Source: Nitrobacter sp035546855
GTDB taxonomy: Bacteria > Pseudomonadota > Alphaproteobacteria > Rhizobiales > Xanthobacteraceae
Assembly: GCA_035546855.1 (NCBI GenBank)
Contig: DASZVY010000040.1
Location: 71,939 to 135,938, forward strand
Direction of reading: 5' to 3'
Length of the DNA stretch: 64,000 bases
Shown: piece by piece, positions 41,942 to 50,540 of the stretch
Position numbering within the stretch: position 1 is the stretch's first letter
Layout: every line of letters begins with the position of its first letter
Notes under the pieces: generated by a model
What the model was told of the DNA's origin: nothing
Seen by the model: the letters and a program-made list of their open reading frames with translations, nothing else
Database searches by the model: none
Program-made: the position numbers and the translations under genes

Positions 41942-42712
41942 ATGAAAGGCAGTCTCGCACGACGCATCGTATTGGGCATGACGCCATGGATCGGCGTGAT
42001 CGTCCTTTGGTATGCCGTGCGCTGGAGCGGGCTCGTCAACCTCTCCCTGATTCCGGCTCCTCACCAGGTCGCAGCGAAATTCGTCGATCTGCTTCTCCAT
42101 GAGGGGCTGCTGATCGACATCTACGCGTCAACGCGGCGCGTCTTTTTCGGCGTCGCGTTGGGTATCCTTGCTGCGGTGCCAGTCGGATTTCTGCTGGGCT
42201 GGTACCGCTCGGCCCGCACTTTCGCCGACCCGATGATCAACTTCTTTCGCGCACTGCCGCCGATCGCCCTGATCCCGCTGGTCATCGTTTATTTCGGCGT
42301 CGATGAAATCGCGAAACTCGTGATTCTGTTCTACGCATCGTTCTTCTCGGGCGTAATCGTGATGTATGAAGGCGTTTCGCAGATCACGCCGCTCTATATC
42401 CGCGTCGCAAAAACCCTCGGCGCCAACGAGTTCGAGATTTTCCGCAAGGTCATTATTCCGCTGACCGTGCCGCATATCCTGACCGCGCTCCGCGTAGCTC
42501 TCGGCGTCGCCTGGGCAACCCTCGTGGCATCCGAGTTGATCGCCGCGCAGCGCGGACTGGGAGCTATGATCCAGAATGCCTCGACCTACTTCCTGCTCGA
42601 CATCATCTATGTCGGCATCATCTGTATCGGCTGCATTGCGTTGATCATGGATTTGATCCTGCGCTGGATCAGCGCGAAACTGCTGGTCTGGCAGGACCGG
42701 GCCACGTCATGA
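41942..42712 (+). CDS. ABC transporter permease, SsuC/TauC/NrtB-like (importer 1)
   Basis: A 256-residue inner-membrane permease with six predicted helices and the binding-protein-dependent EAA-type loop (AKTLGANEFEIFRKVIIPLTVPHI). It belongs to the nitrate/sulfonate/taurine importer group. The ATG at 41942 has GAAGGG upstream. Its stop overlaps the ATPase ATG (ATGA). Genes run permease-ATPase-binding protein, and the GMC/MLE operon is divergent, so a non-sulfonate carboxylate or aromatic substrate is quite possible. Confidence 0.9.
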   Translation: MKGSLARRIVLGMTPWIGVIVLWYAVRWSGLVNLSLIPAPHQVAAKFVDLLLHEGLLIDIYASTRRVFFGVALGILAAVPVGFLLGWYRSARTFADPMINFFRALPPIALIPLVIVYFGVDEIAKLVILFYASFFSGVIVMYEGVSQITPLYIRVAKTLGANEFEIFRKVIIPLTVPHILTALRVALGVAWATLVASELIAAQRGLGAMIQNASTYFLLDIIYVGIICIGCIALIMDLILRWISAKLLVWQDRATS

Positions 42713-43536
42713 TCGCGCCAGGAATGACGTCCGAGCGCGCCCGCTTCGACCACGTGTCGCTGTCGTTCGATACGCCGAAGGGCAATCTTCGGGTTGTCGA
42801 TGACGTCAGCTATGCGATCAATGACGGAGACTTCATCGCCGTCATCGGCCCGTCCGGCTGTGGCAAGACCACCATGATGAGCATGCTCGCCGGCTTCCAG
42901 ACGCCGACGACCGGTCGGGTGCTTTTCGACGGACACCCAGTGACGGGGCCCGGGCCCGAACGCGGCGTCATCTTCCAGGAATATGGCGTGTTTCCATGGC
43001 TGACCGTCCGCGAGAACATCGCCTTCGGCCTTAACCTCAAGGCCAATCACGTGCCATCCTCCGAAAGGGATCAGATTTGCCAGCACTACCTGGCCTTGAT
43101 GGGATTGTCCGATTTCGCCAACTCCTACCCGAAACATCTGTCGGGCGGAATGCGGCAGCGGCTTGCGATTGCGCGTGCGTACGCGGTGAAACCGCAGTTC
43201 CTGCTGATGGACGAGCCGTTCGGCGCGCTGGATGCCCAGACGCGGGCCAACATGCAAAACCTGCTGCTGCAGGTGCTCGCAACCGAAGGCAAGACTGTCA
43301 TGCTGATCACGCATTCGGTCGAAGAAGCCATCTATCTCGCCTCGCGCATCGTGGTGGTGACGGCGCGCCCGGCGCGGATCAAGGAAATCATCGACGTTCC
43401 GTTCTCCTATCCGCGCGATGAGTCCATTCAGGAGCGCGCGGAGTTCGGCGAACTGCGAGGTCACATCCGCGAATTGGTCATGAACGAATACCGCGCCCAA
43501 CAGGCGCAGATGCGGCCCGTTTCATTTTCAGAATAA
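42709..43536 (+). CDS. ABC transporter ATPase, SsuB/TauB-like (importer 1)
   Basis: A 275-residue ATPase: Walker A GPSGCGKT, Q-loop VIFQEYGVFPW, signature LSGGMRQR, Walker B LLMDEPFGALDAQTR, switch THSVEEAIYLA. It couples ATP hydrolysis to the permease encoded just upstream (4-bp overlap). Confidence 0.93.
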   Translation: MIAPGMTSERARFDHVSLSFDTPKGNLRVVDDVSYAINDGDFIAVIGPSGCGKTTMMSMLAGFQTPTTGRVLFDGHPVTGPGPERGVIFQEYGVFPWLTVRENIAFGLNLKANHVPSSERDQICQHYLALMGLSDFANSYPKHLSGGMRQRLAIARAYAVKPQFLLMDEPFGALDAQTRANMQNLLLQVLATEGKTVMLITHSVEEAIYLASRIVVVTARPARIKEIIDVPFSYPRDESIQERAEFGELRGHIRELVMNEYRAQQAQMRPVSFSE

Positions 43537-43564
43537 CCCAAAAACGGAGAGAGGGAGAGACACC

Positions 43565-44560
43565 ATGGATCGGCGACAATTTCTCACAACGACGGCGGGC
43601 CTTGCGCTGGGCGGATTTGCAGCATCCGCGCCGGCGATCGCGCAGGCCAAGACGAAGGTTCGCGTCGGCTATCTGCACACCGTCGCCGTCGACGGCCAGA
43701 TCTGGACCGGGATGGACCGCGGCACCTTCGCCAAGCAGGGGCTCGACCTCGAATTGCGGCAGTTCAACACAGGCCTCGAAATCTTCCAGGCCCTGATCGG
43801 CGGCAGCCTCGACGTTCTCGCGACCGGCGCCGTGCTGTCGAATTTCCCGGCGCGAGGCCAGGGCAAGGCGTTCCTCATCAATGATATCGAGGTGGCGACC
43901 GCGCAACTCTGGGTCCGCTCCGATCAGGGGATCAAGTCGTTCGCCGACCTCAAAGGCAAGCGGATCGCAACCTCGACGGGCACGACGGCGCACGTCTTCC
44001 TCGACAAGGCGCTGCGCGCCAACCACATCGACCCGAAGGATGTCGAACTGCTGAACCAGAGCATGCCGGCCGCGGTGACATCGTTCATCTCGGGCGCGGT
44101 GCCGGCAGTCGCGCTCTGGGTGCCGTTCAACGTGACGGTGCGTGACAAGGTGCCCGGCGCCGTCAAGCTCGCCGACGCCTCGGCCTATTATCCGGAGGCC
44201 GCCATCATCGGCGGATGGGCCGCGAGCAACAGCTACTTCGACGGCAACAAGGAAACGCTCAGCAAGCTCATCAAGGGCTGGGCCGAAGCCAACGACTACT
44301 TCATCGCGCACAGCGACGAGGCGCTGGCCGCATTGCAGAAGAATCATTACAGCCAGACGCCGATCTCGGACATCAAGGAGCAGTTCAAGGCGCAGAAGAT
44401 GTTCACGTCCCACGACTGGAAAAAGCTGTATTCCGATGGCACGGTCGTGAAATGGCTGGAGCAGTCGACGGACTTCTTCATGGCCAATGCCGGCGTCAAG
44501 GATTTCACGCCGGCCGCCAAGTATTTCGATCCCGATCTCTACCTCAAGGCGATCGCCTGA
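43565..44560 (+). CDS. ABC transporter binding protein, SsuA/NrtA-like (importer 1)
   Basis: A 331-residue type II periplasmic binding protein. The MDRRQFLTTTAGLALGG N-terminus is a twin-arginine-type signal cleaved near AIAQA. The mature protein starts KVRVGYLHTVAVDGQIW, with FNTGLEIFQALIGGSLDV and KRIATSTGTTAHVFLDKAL typical of the group. It follows the ATPase gene by 28 bp with GGGAGAG upstream. Ligand unknown. A GC-rich hairpin (44571-44593) follows the stop. Confidence 0.9.
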   Translation: MDRRQFLTTTAGLALGGFAASAPAIAQAKTKVRVGYLHTVAVDGQIWTGMDRGTFAKQGLDLELRQFNTGLEIFQALIGGSLDVLATGAVLSNFPARGQGKAFLINDIEVATAQLWVRSDQGIKSFADLKGKRIATSTGTTAHVFLDKALRANHIDPKDVELLNQSMPAAVTSFISGAVPAVALWVPFNVTVRDKVPGAVKLADASAYYPEAAIIGGWAASNSYFDGNKETLSKLIKGWAEANDYFIAHSDEALAALQKNHYSQTPISDIKEQFKAQKMFTSHDWKKLYSDGTVVKWLEQSTDFFMANAGVKDFTPAAKYFDPDLYLKAIA

Positions 44561-44570
44561 GGCGGTCCTG

Positions 44571-44593
44571 CCGGAGCGTCCATGGCGCTCCGG
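44571..44593 (+). terminator. GC-rich hairpin after the importer 1 operon
   Basis: CCGGAGCG and CGCTCCGG form an 8-bp stem with a 7-nt loop, 10 bp past the binding-protein stop. There is no T-run, so it may be a Rho-dependent end or an mRNA 3' stabiliser. Confidence 0.45.
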
Positions 44594-44699
44594 CGCCCCC
44601 TTATCCGGCGGACGATGAGCCGCCCGGGTCAAAGCGCTTGGCCTCCCATGCCCGGACCGAATGCGCCCCATGCGGAGCCAGGCCGGTTAATGTTTGACC

Positions 44700-44987
44700 A
44701 TTTCTAAACACGCCGGTAACAAGGCATCGGAGATGGAGCTCTCCAATAACCGCCGCCTCCGGCTGATGGCTCCTACTGTCGAAGGGCGCGCGCCTGCCGG
44801 TAGGACGGTTTCAAACAATCCTCCCGCCTGACGCCGCCCGAATGAGGATTGGTGTCGTGGAGCTTCAACGACCGTTACTGCATCGCGGATCAGCCGGCAT
44901 AATGACCGTCGGGTGCGCCCGCCATGCCGCTCCATTGATGCCCGATGCCTCGCAGTTTCATCACGGCTCACATAAAAGGTAACGACA
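44700..44987 (+). other. Untranslated region upstream of ilvD with several possible stems
   Basis: The 427-bp gap 44561-44987 has no credible gene. In its ilvD-proximal part, CCTAC/GTAGG (44772-44776 with 44800-44804) and CAATCCTC/GAGGATTG (44816-44823 with 44844-44851) could form stems. No leader peptide rich in Ile, Leu or Val codons is found. A cis-regulatory leader is possible, but no known riboswitch was recognised. Confidence 0.3.
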
Positions 44988-46817
44988 ATGCCTCCGTATC
45001 GATCCCGGACAACGACCCATGGCCGCAACATGGCGGGAGCCCGCGGCCTTTGGCGCGCGACAGGCATGACCGATGCCGATTTCGGCAAGCCGATCATCGC
45101 CGTCGTGAACTCGTTCACGCAGTTTGTGCCCGGCCACGTGCATCTGAAGGATCTCGGCCAGATGGTGGCGCGGGAGATCGAAAAGGCCGGCGGAGTCGCC
45201 AAGGAATTCAATACGATTGCCGTCGACGACGGCATCGCGATGGGGCATGACGGCATGCTCTACTCGCTGCCGTCCCGCGAACTTATCGCCGACAGCGTCG
45301 AATACATGGTAAACGCGCATTGCGCCGACGCCATGGTGTGCATTTCCAACTGCGACAAGATCACTCCCGGTATGCTGATGGCCGCCATGCGCCTCAACAT
45401 CCCCGCTGTGTTCGTGTCGGGCGGTCCGATGGAAGCCGGCAAGGTGGTTCTGGAGGGGAAAACCCATTCCATGGATCTGATCGACGCCATGGTGGCGGCC
45501 GCCGACGACAAGGTCTCCGACGACGACGTCAAAGTGATCGAGCGGTCGGCCTGCCCGACCTGCGGCTCCTGCTCGGGCATGTTCACGGCGAATTCGATGA
45601 ACTGCCTGACCGAGGCGCTCGGCCTTTCGCTGCCGGGCAACGGTTCTGTTCTGGCAACCCATGCGGACCGTCAGCGCCTGTTCGTGGAGGCGGGACACCT
45701 CGTGGTCGATCTGGCCCGCCGGTACTACGAACAGGACGACGCCAGCGTTTTGCCGCGTTCGATCGCCAACTTCACCGCCTTCGAGAACGCGATGACGCTC
45801 GATATCTCCATGGGCGGCTCGACCAACACGGTTCTTCATCTTCTGGCGGCCGCGCAGGAAGGCGAAGTTGATTTCACCGTGACGGATATCGATCGGCTGT
45901 CGCGCCGCGTGCCGGTCCTGTGCAAGGTCGCGCCCTCTGTTCCCGACATTCACATGGAGGACGTCCATCATGCCGGTGGCATCATGGGCATTCTCGGCGA
46001 ACTCGACCGCGCCGGCCTGATCGACACCTCGGTTGCGACGATCCATTCGAAGACCCTCGCGCAGGCCCTCGATCGCTGGGACGTCAAGCGCACATCGAGT
46101 GACGCCGTTCATCAGTTCTATCGCGCCGCGCCCGGTGGCGTTCCCACGCAGGTCGCCTTCAGCCAGAACCGCCGCTACGACAGTGTCGATGCCGATCGCG
46201 CAAAGGGCGTCATCCGGGACGTTGAGCACGCTTATTCCAAGGATGGCGGGCTTGCCGTTCTGTTCGGAAACCTGGCGGAGGACGGCTGCATCGTGAAGAC
46301 TGCCGGCGTCGACGACAGCCTTCTCAAGTTTTCCGGCCCGGCTCATGTTTTTGAGAGCCAGGACTCCGCCGTCTCCGGCATCCTCGGCGGAAAGGTCAAG
46401 CCCGGCGAGGTCGTACTCATCCGCTATGAGGGACCGCGCGGCGGTCCGGGCATGCAGGAAATGCTCTATCCGACGAGCTACCTGAAATCCAAGGGTCTCG
46501 GAAAACTCTGCGCGTTGGTGACGGATGGCCGTTTCTCCGGCGGATCGTCGGGACTCTCCATCGGGCACGTCTCGCCGGAAGCCGCGGAAGGCGGCGCCAT
46601 CGGGCTCGTGCGCGACGGCGATATCATCGAGTTCGACATTCCCAACCGTCGCATCCACCTCGCCGTCGACGACGCTGAATTGCAGGCGCGGCGCGCGCGG
46701 CAGGAAGCCCATGGCTGGCGTCCGACCGAAAAGCGCAAGCGCAATGTCACGGGCGCGTTGCGCGCATATGCGGCGCTGACAACCAGCGCCTCCTTTGGCG
46801 CCGTCCGGCGGAGCTAA
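44988..46817 (+). CDS. ilvD: Dihydroxy-acid dehydratase
   Basis: A 609-residue IlvD, very similar along its whole length to the E. coli enzyme (TTHGRNMAGAR start, SNCDKITPGMLMAAMRLNIP, SACPTCGSCSGMFTANSMN, GPRGGPGMQEML, TDGRFSGGSSGLSIGHVSPEA). The cysteines in SNCDK and CPTCGSC bind the Fe-S cluster. It makes 2-keto acids in isoleucine, valine and CoA-precursor synthesis. It stands alone, with a long untranslated leader and a clear terminator behind it. It is the E. coli-type (about 610 residues), whereas many alphaproteobacteria also have a shorter IlvD/Edd paralogue, so a second copy may exist. Confidence 0.96.
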   Translation: MPPYRSRTTTHGRNMAGARGLWRATGMTDADFGKPIIAVVNSFTQFVPGHVHLKDLGQMVAREIEKAGGVAKEFNTIAVDDGIAMGHDGMLYSLPSRELIADSVEYMVNAHCADAMVCISNCDKITPGMLMAAMRLNIPAVFVSGGPMEAGKVVLEGKTHSMDLIDAMVAAADDKVSDDDVKVIERSACPTCGSCSGMFTANSMNCLTEALGLSLPGNGSVLATHADRQRLFVEAGHLVVDLARRYYEQDDASVLPRSIANFTAFENAMTLDISMGGSTNTVLHLLAAAQEGEVDFTVTDIDRLSRRVPVLCKVAPSVPDIHMEDVHHAGGIMGILGELDRAGLIDTSVATIHSKTLAQALDRWDVKRTSSDAVHQFYRAAPGGVPTQVAFSQNRRYDSVDADRAKGVIRDVEHAYSKDGGLAVLFGNLAEDGCIVKTAGVDDSLLKFSGPAHVFESQDSAVSGILGGKVKPGEVVLIRYEGPRGGPGMQEMLYPTSYLKSKGLGKLCALVTDGRFSGGSSGLSIGHVSPEAAEGGAIGLVRDGDIIEFDIPNRRIHLAVDDAELQARRARQEAHGWRPTEKRKRNVTGALRAYAALTTSASFGAVRRS

Positions 46818-46858
46818 TCGAGTCAGCCTCGCGATGGCGGGGCCGCGCGGATCATAAG

Positions 46859-46895
46859 AAGCCCGGCTGCCGATAAGCGACAGCCGGGCTTTTTA
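46859..46895 (+). terminator. Rho-independent terminator of ilvD
   Basis: AAGCCCGGCTG and CAGCCGGGCTT form an 11-bp stem with an 11-nt loop, followed directly by a T-run (46890-46894). It begins 42 bp past the ilvD stop. Confidence 0.93.
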
Positions 46896-46914
46896 CAATC
46901 CCAAGCCAAATCCT

Positions 46915-47060
46915 AAAGCGGGATGAATGAGGTTGAATCACCGTCATTGCGAGAAGCGCGAGCGACGAAGCAATCCAGTTCTTTCCTTGTGGCTCTGGAT
47001 TGCTTCGCTTCGCTCGCAATGACAGCGGGTTGGTTCAACCTAACTTCATCATGCTTTATT
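46915..47060. repeat. Palindromic intergenic repeat, family A, copy 2, inside a larger inverted repeat
   Basis: The core (46943-47023) starts GTCATTGCGAG and ends CTCGCAATGAC, with inner AAGCAATCCAG/CTGGATTGCTT arms. It is framed by a further imperfect pair, AAAGCGGGATGA...GGTTGAA on the left and TTCAACC...TCATCATGCTTT on the right. The right edge reaches into the last codons of the binding-protein gene at 47056. Confidence 0.8.
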
Positions 47061-48279
47061 CCTTCGCGGCATCGGTGATGATCGAGCCGTATCGCTCCCA
47101 TCGCTCTCCGTCGAACCGCGCCATCTGGAATTGCTTGTTGACGCGATAATCCGTCGGCGTGGTTGTGACGCTGATGCCGGGCAACAGCATGTCGAGATTG
47201 ACATTGGTGAGATTGGAGGCCTGCTTCATCACGTTCGCGCGCGTGAGGTCGTCGCCGCACTGTTTCAGCACGTCCACCAGAAGCTGCGCGGTGATGTAGC
47301 CATAGACGTTGAAGCTCGAATTTTTGTCACCGTCCGGATAGTACTTTTGCATGAAAGCGAGGTAGCGCTGCGTTCCCGGATCGTCCTTCCAGTTCGGATC
47401 GGCGGGATCCTTGACATAGCCGACGCTGATGACGCCCTTTGAGGCTTCAAGTCCGGCGGGCTTCATGACCGCACCGACCGATGCCGCGTTGATGTCGACG
47501 ATATGCACAGGGTGCCAGCCGAGTTCGGCGATCTTCTTGATCGCCTGCGCCGCCTGCTTCGGGGTCGAGGCGCTGAAGATCAGGTCGGCGCCGGCGTCCC
47601 TGATCTTGAGAATTTGCGAGTCGACAGTCGGATCGGTCAACTCGTAGGACGCTGCGGCCACGATCATCTTGGCGGCCTTGTCGCCGAGCCCGGCTTTCAG
47701 TCCGTTCAAATAGTCCTTGCCGAGATCGTCGTTCTGATAAAGCACGCCGACCTTGGCGTTCGGGTGCTCCTTCAGGATATACTGGCCGTAGATGCGCCCT
47801 TCGACGAAATAGCTGGGATTGAAACCCATCGTCCAAGGAAAGTGCTTGGGGTCCGTGAATTTGGACGCGCCGGTGGCCGCAAAAAGCTGGGGCACCTTCT
47901 TGGCATTCAGATATTTCTGGACCGCCGCATTCGGAGGCGTGCCGATGATCTGAAATGTCAGCAGCACCTCGTCGCTCTCGACAAGCTTGCGCACCTGCTC
48001 GACCGTCTTCGGCGGACTGTAGGCATCGTCATACTGAATGAGATTGAGCTTGCGCCCGTTCACACCGCCTTGGTCGTTGATCATCTTCATGTAGGCAGCT
48101 TGCGCCTTGCCGACCGTCGCATAGGCTGACGCGGGGCCGCTGAACGGAACGGTCTGGCCGATCTTGATCTCCGTATCCGATGCACCGGGATCGTATTTCT
48201 TCTGCGCATGCGCGGACGAAAGCGAGAGGGCAAGGACAAGCGCCGATGCCATCATCGGAATGAAGTTGCATCCCTTCAT
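47056..48279 (-). CDS. Orphan branched-chain-type ABC binding protein (LivK family)
   Basis: A 407-residue type I binding protein with a signal peptide cleaved after SSAHA (start ATG 48279, GAGGA 5 nt upstream). The mature N-terminus YDPGASDTEIKIGQTVPFSGPASAY is the pattern of the family's aromatic and amide binders. No permease or ATPase gene is contiguous: the next gene upstream is a TctC-type protein, and the Liv cassette at 50541-54224 has its own binding protein. It may share that cassette, giving it a second specificity. Confidence 0.88.
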   Translation of the reverse strand: MKGCNFIPMMASALVLALSLSSAHAQKKYDPGASDTEIKIGQTVPFSGPASAYATVGKAQAAYMKMINDQGGVNGRKLNLIQYDDAYSPPKTVEQVRKLVESDEVLLTFQIIGTPPNAAVQKYLNAKKVPQLFAATGASKFTDPKHFPWTMGFNPSYFVEGRIYGQYILKEHPNAKVGVLYQNDDLGKDYLNGLKAGLGDKAAKMIVAAASYELTDPTVDSQILKIRDAGADLIFSASTPKQAAQAIKKIAELGWHPVHIVDINAASVGAVMKPAGLEASKGVISVGYVKDPADPNWKDDPGTQRYLAFMQKYYPDGDKNSSFNVYGYITAQLLVDVLKQCGDDLTRANVMKQASNLTNVNLDMLLPGISVTTTPTDYRVNKQFQMARFDGERWERYGSIITDAAKE

Positions 48280-48353
48280 GGTATTTCCTCTTTCAGATGC
48301 CGTAATTTGGTGTGCTGGAGCAGATGGCTTGCGGCGAATGCCCGGCCATTGGC

Positions 48354-49388
48354 TTATTCCGCCTTGATATTCGCCTCGCGGATCACCTTGCCCCACTTGT
48401 CGGCCTGCTCGTCGATAAACTTGCCGAAATCCGCGCCACTCATGCCGTGAGCCTCAAGCCCTTGCGCAAGCAGTTTCTTCTTGACGTCGGCATCGGCGAG
48501 CACGGTGAGCACCGTCTTTTGAAACTGCTCCACGATCGGATCGGGTGTCGCAGCAGGCGCGATGAAGCCATACCAGCCGCTTGCCACGACATCGGGATAA
48601 CCCTGCTCGCGCAACGTGGGGGCACTCGGATAAACTGCGCTACGCTCCGCCGACGCCGCGCCCAGCACGCGCAATTTTCCGGCCTCGACGTGAGGCAACG
48701 CGGCGCTGATCGCCGTGAGCGTCGCATCGATGCGCCCGGCAAGCAGCTCGGTGTACGACGGCGCATCCCCACGGAACTGGACCGCAATTCCCTTCACGCC
48801 GGCAGATTTGAGAAACAGCTCGATCGCAAGGTGCGGCTGCGATCCTGCCGCGGGAGACCCGAAGGTCAACCCATTGGGCTGGGCCTTGCCGTAGGCGATG
48901 AATTCCTGGAGGGTCTTGTAGGGCGCCTGCGCATTTACCACCAGGAACAGTGGCGCCAGCATCGCCATCGCAACCGGCCGCAGATCCTTGTGCGGGTCGT
49001 AGTTCAATTTTCCGTACAGGGCCTCGACGGTCGCATAGGGCGCCGCGGCGTAGAGGAACGTGTAGCCATCCGCCGCGGCCCGCGCGACGGCTTCGTTGGC
49101 GATGCGCGTGCTTGCGCCGGGCCGATTCTCGACAATGAACTTCTGACCCAGCCGATGCTCGAATTGCTCGGCCAGAATCCTCAGTGAAATGTCGCTCGAG
49201 CCACCGGCTGCGTAGGTGCATATGAGCTTGACGATGCGCGACGGCCATTTGTCATCCGCAAAGGCGCGGAAGCCCGGCATCGCCGACAGCGCCGCAGCAG
49301 CGCCAAGCAAGGCCCGGCGCGTCATGCGCGCAGAGGATGCCTTTACCCGCGCCGGATCACGGTTGGAGCGCGCTTCTGTATCTGACAT
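48354..49388 (-). CDS. Orphan tripartite tricarboxylate transporter binding protein (TctC/Bug family)
   Basis: A 344-residue Bug-family protein: twin-arginine-type signal MTRRALLGAAAALSAM, then WPSRIVKLICTYAAGGSSDISLRILAEQ, VENRPGAST and FGSPAAGSQPHLAIELFLKSAG motifs. The ATG at 49388 was chosen because GGGAGG lies 7 nt upstream; an ATG six bases earlier would touch that site. TctA and TctB membrane genes are not in the window, which is common for this greatly expanded family in Bradyrhizobium and Bordetella relatives. It is followed by an orphan LivK-type gene and preceded by an IclR regulator. Confidence 0.9.
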   Translation of the reverse strand: MSDTEARSNRDPARVKASSARMTRRALLGAAAALSAMPGFRAFADDKWPSRIVKLICTYAAGGSSDISLRILAEQFEHRLGQKFIVENRPGASTRIANEAVARAAADGYTFLYAAAPYATVEALYGKLNYDPHKDLRPVAMAMLAPLFLVVNAQAPYKTLQEFIAYGKAQPNGLTFGSPAAGSQPHLAIELFLKSAGVKGIAVQFRGDAPSYTELLAGRIDATLTAISAALPHVEAGKLRVLGAASAERSAVYPSAPTLREQGYPDVVASGWYGFIAPAATPDPIVEQFQKTVLTVLADADVKKKLLAQGLEAHGMSGADFGKFIDEQADKWGKVIREANIKAE

Positions 49389-49455
49389 TCTCATTCCTCC
49401 CACTCGTTCTTTTTGTTGATACCAATTCAAGTCCGTTGCGTGTCGCGCGCCCCGC

Positions 49456-50328
49456 TCATGCCATCGCCGCCTCGCGAGGCGTGATGAGCGGTTCGGCCTC
49501 GTTGACGAGCGAGCGGATACTGGCGGCAAGTGCTCTGATGCGCGGACCGATCTCAGCTTCGAGTTGTCCCGGCAGCAACCGGAACGCCGGAATCCCGCAG
49601 TTGATTGCGAAAGCCTGATTCAGGCCGCGCGCATAAAACAGCGGCGTCGCAACCGCATGAATGGAAGCCATGTATTCGCCAAAACAGGTACAGAACCCCC
49701 GATCGGCGCATTGCCGGATACCGGCGCGATAGTTGTCCTGATAAGCGCTCCAGGCGGCCGGATCGCCGGCTTGCATGCGCTCTTCCAGAAGAGTGGCATC
49801 GACGCCCGACAGGATCGCAGCCGCCGCGCGCCCCATCGCCGTCTTCACAACGGGAATGGGCATGCCGATGTCGGGGAAGTGCCCGACATTTCCGGACCGC
49901 GCCGTCTCGACGTAGATCGTCGCGGCGCCGTCAAGCAAGCCGATCGAGACGGTGCCACCGACGCTCCCGGCCAGATCCTGCATCAAGGGCCGCGCCACCT
50001 GGCGAAACTGCATGCCCGAGAGCAGCGGATACAGAAGGAGCAGCGCCCGAGCCCCGGGCCGATATTTCGCGACGTCGCGGTCGTAACGGAGATAGCCGAG
50101 TTCGGCGAGCGTGTGGGTCAACCGCGCGACCGTGGGCCGCGGTATTCCCGTGCGCACCGAAATGTCCATGTTGCCGAGCATGGCCGCGCCGGCCTTGAAG
50201 GCTTCCAGAACGACGAGCCCCTTGGCGAGGGTCGTGGCGAAGGCCGCATCCCCCATGCTTTCCGCCAGGACGGCCTCGGCGGATTGGGAAACGATAGAAC
50301 TGGACACGCGCTTGATGGGAGCCGGCAT
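49456..50328 (-). CDS. IclR-family transcriptional regulator
   Basis: A 290-residue IclR protein with an N-terminal extension of about 25 residues, a wHTH (about 30-95: GLVVLEAFKAGAAMLGNMDISVRTGIPRPTVARLTHTLAELGYLRYD) and an effector domain (about 105-280) with RQCADRGFCTCFGEYMASIHAVATPLF. It is upstream of the two orphan binding-protein genes on the same strand (67-bp gap), and probably controls them. The AT-rich region ahead of it (50329-50420) carries direct repeats that may be its operator. Confidence 0.9.
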   Translation of the reverse strand: MPAPIKRVSSSIVSQSAEAVLAESMGDAAFATTLAKGLVVLEAFKAGAAMLGNMDISVRTGIPRPTVARLTHTLAELGYLRYDRDVAKYRPGARALLLLYPLLSGMQFRQVARPLMQDLAGSVGGTVSIGLLDGAATIYVETARSGNVGHFPDIGMPIPVVKTAMGRAAAAILSGVDATLLEERMQAGDPAAWSAYQDNYRAGIRQCADRGFCTCFGEYMASIHAVATPLFYARGLNQAFAINCGIPAFRLLPGQLEAEIGPRIRALAASIRSLVNEAEPLITPREAAMA

Positions 50329-50369
50329 GTCTATCTAATGCACGAATTCGATATTTCCGTCCATTAAAT

Positions 50370-50396
50370 TTATGTCTACTGCATTTTATGTCCACT
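50370..50396. promoter_or_regulatory. Direct repeats TTATGTCYACT upstream of the IclR gene
   Basis: TTATGTCTACT (50370-50380) and TTATGTCCACT (50386-50396) are 16 bp apart start to start, in a locally AT-rich stretch about 45 bp before the iclR ATG. The gap 50329-50540 holds no gene. An autoregulatory role is inferred. Confidence 0.4.
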
Positions 50397-50540
50397 ATAT
50401 TGACAGCGATTGCAATCGTGTAGTGCTCGTTTTGCCAGGCGATCCGAGCCGTTCAGTGAAACAAGCGCGCGGGATTTTGGCGCACGCTTCGAAAGCGCAG
50501 GCGCCATCAGCCGAAAATCAAATCCTGATCTCAGGAGGGT

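Noticed and set aside
44766..44831. Possible leader peptide for ilvD attenuation (21 codons from ATG 44766)
   Set aside because: The translation has no run of Ile, Leu or Val codons, so it does not fit branched-chain amino acid attenuation.
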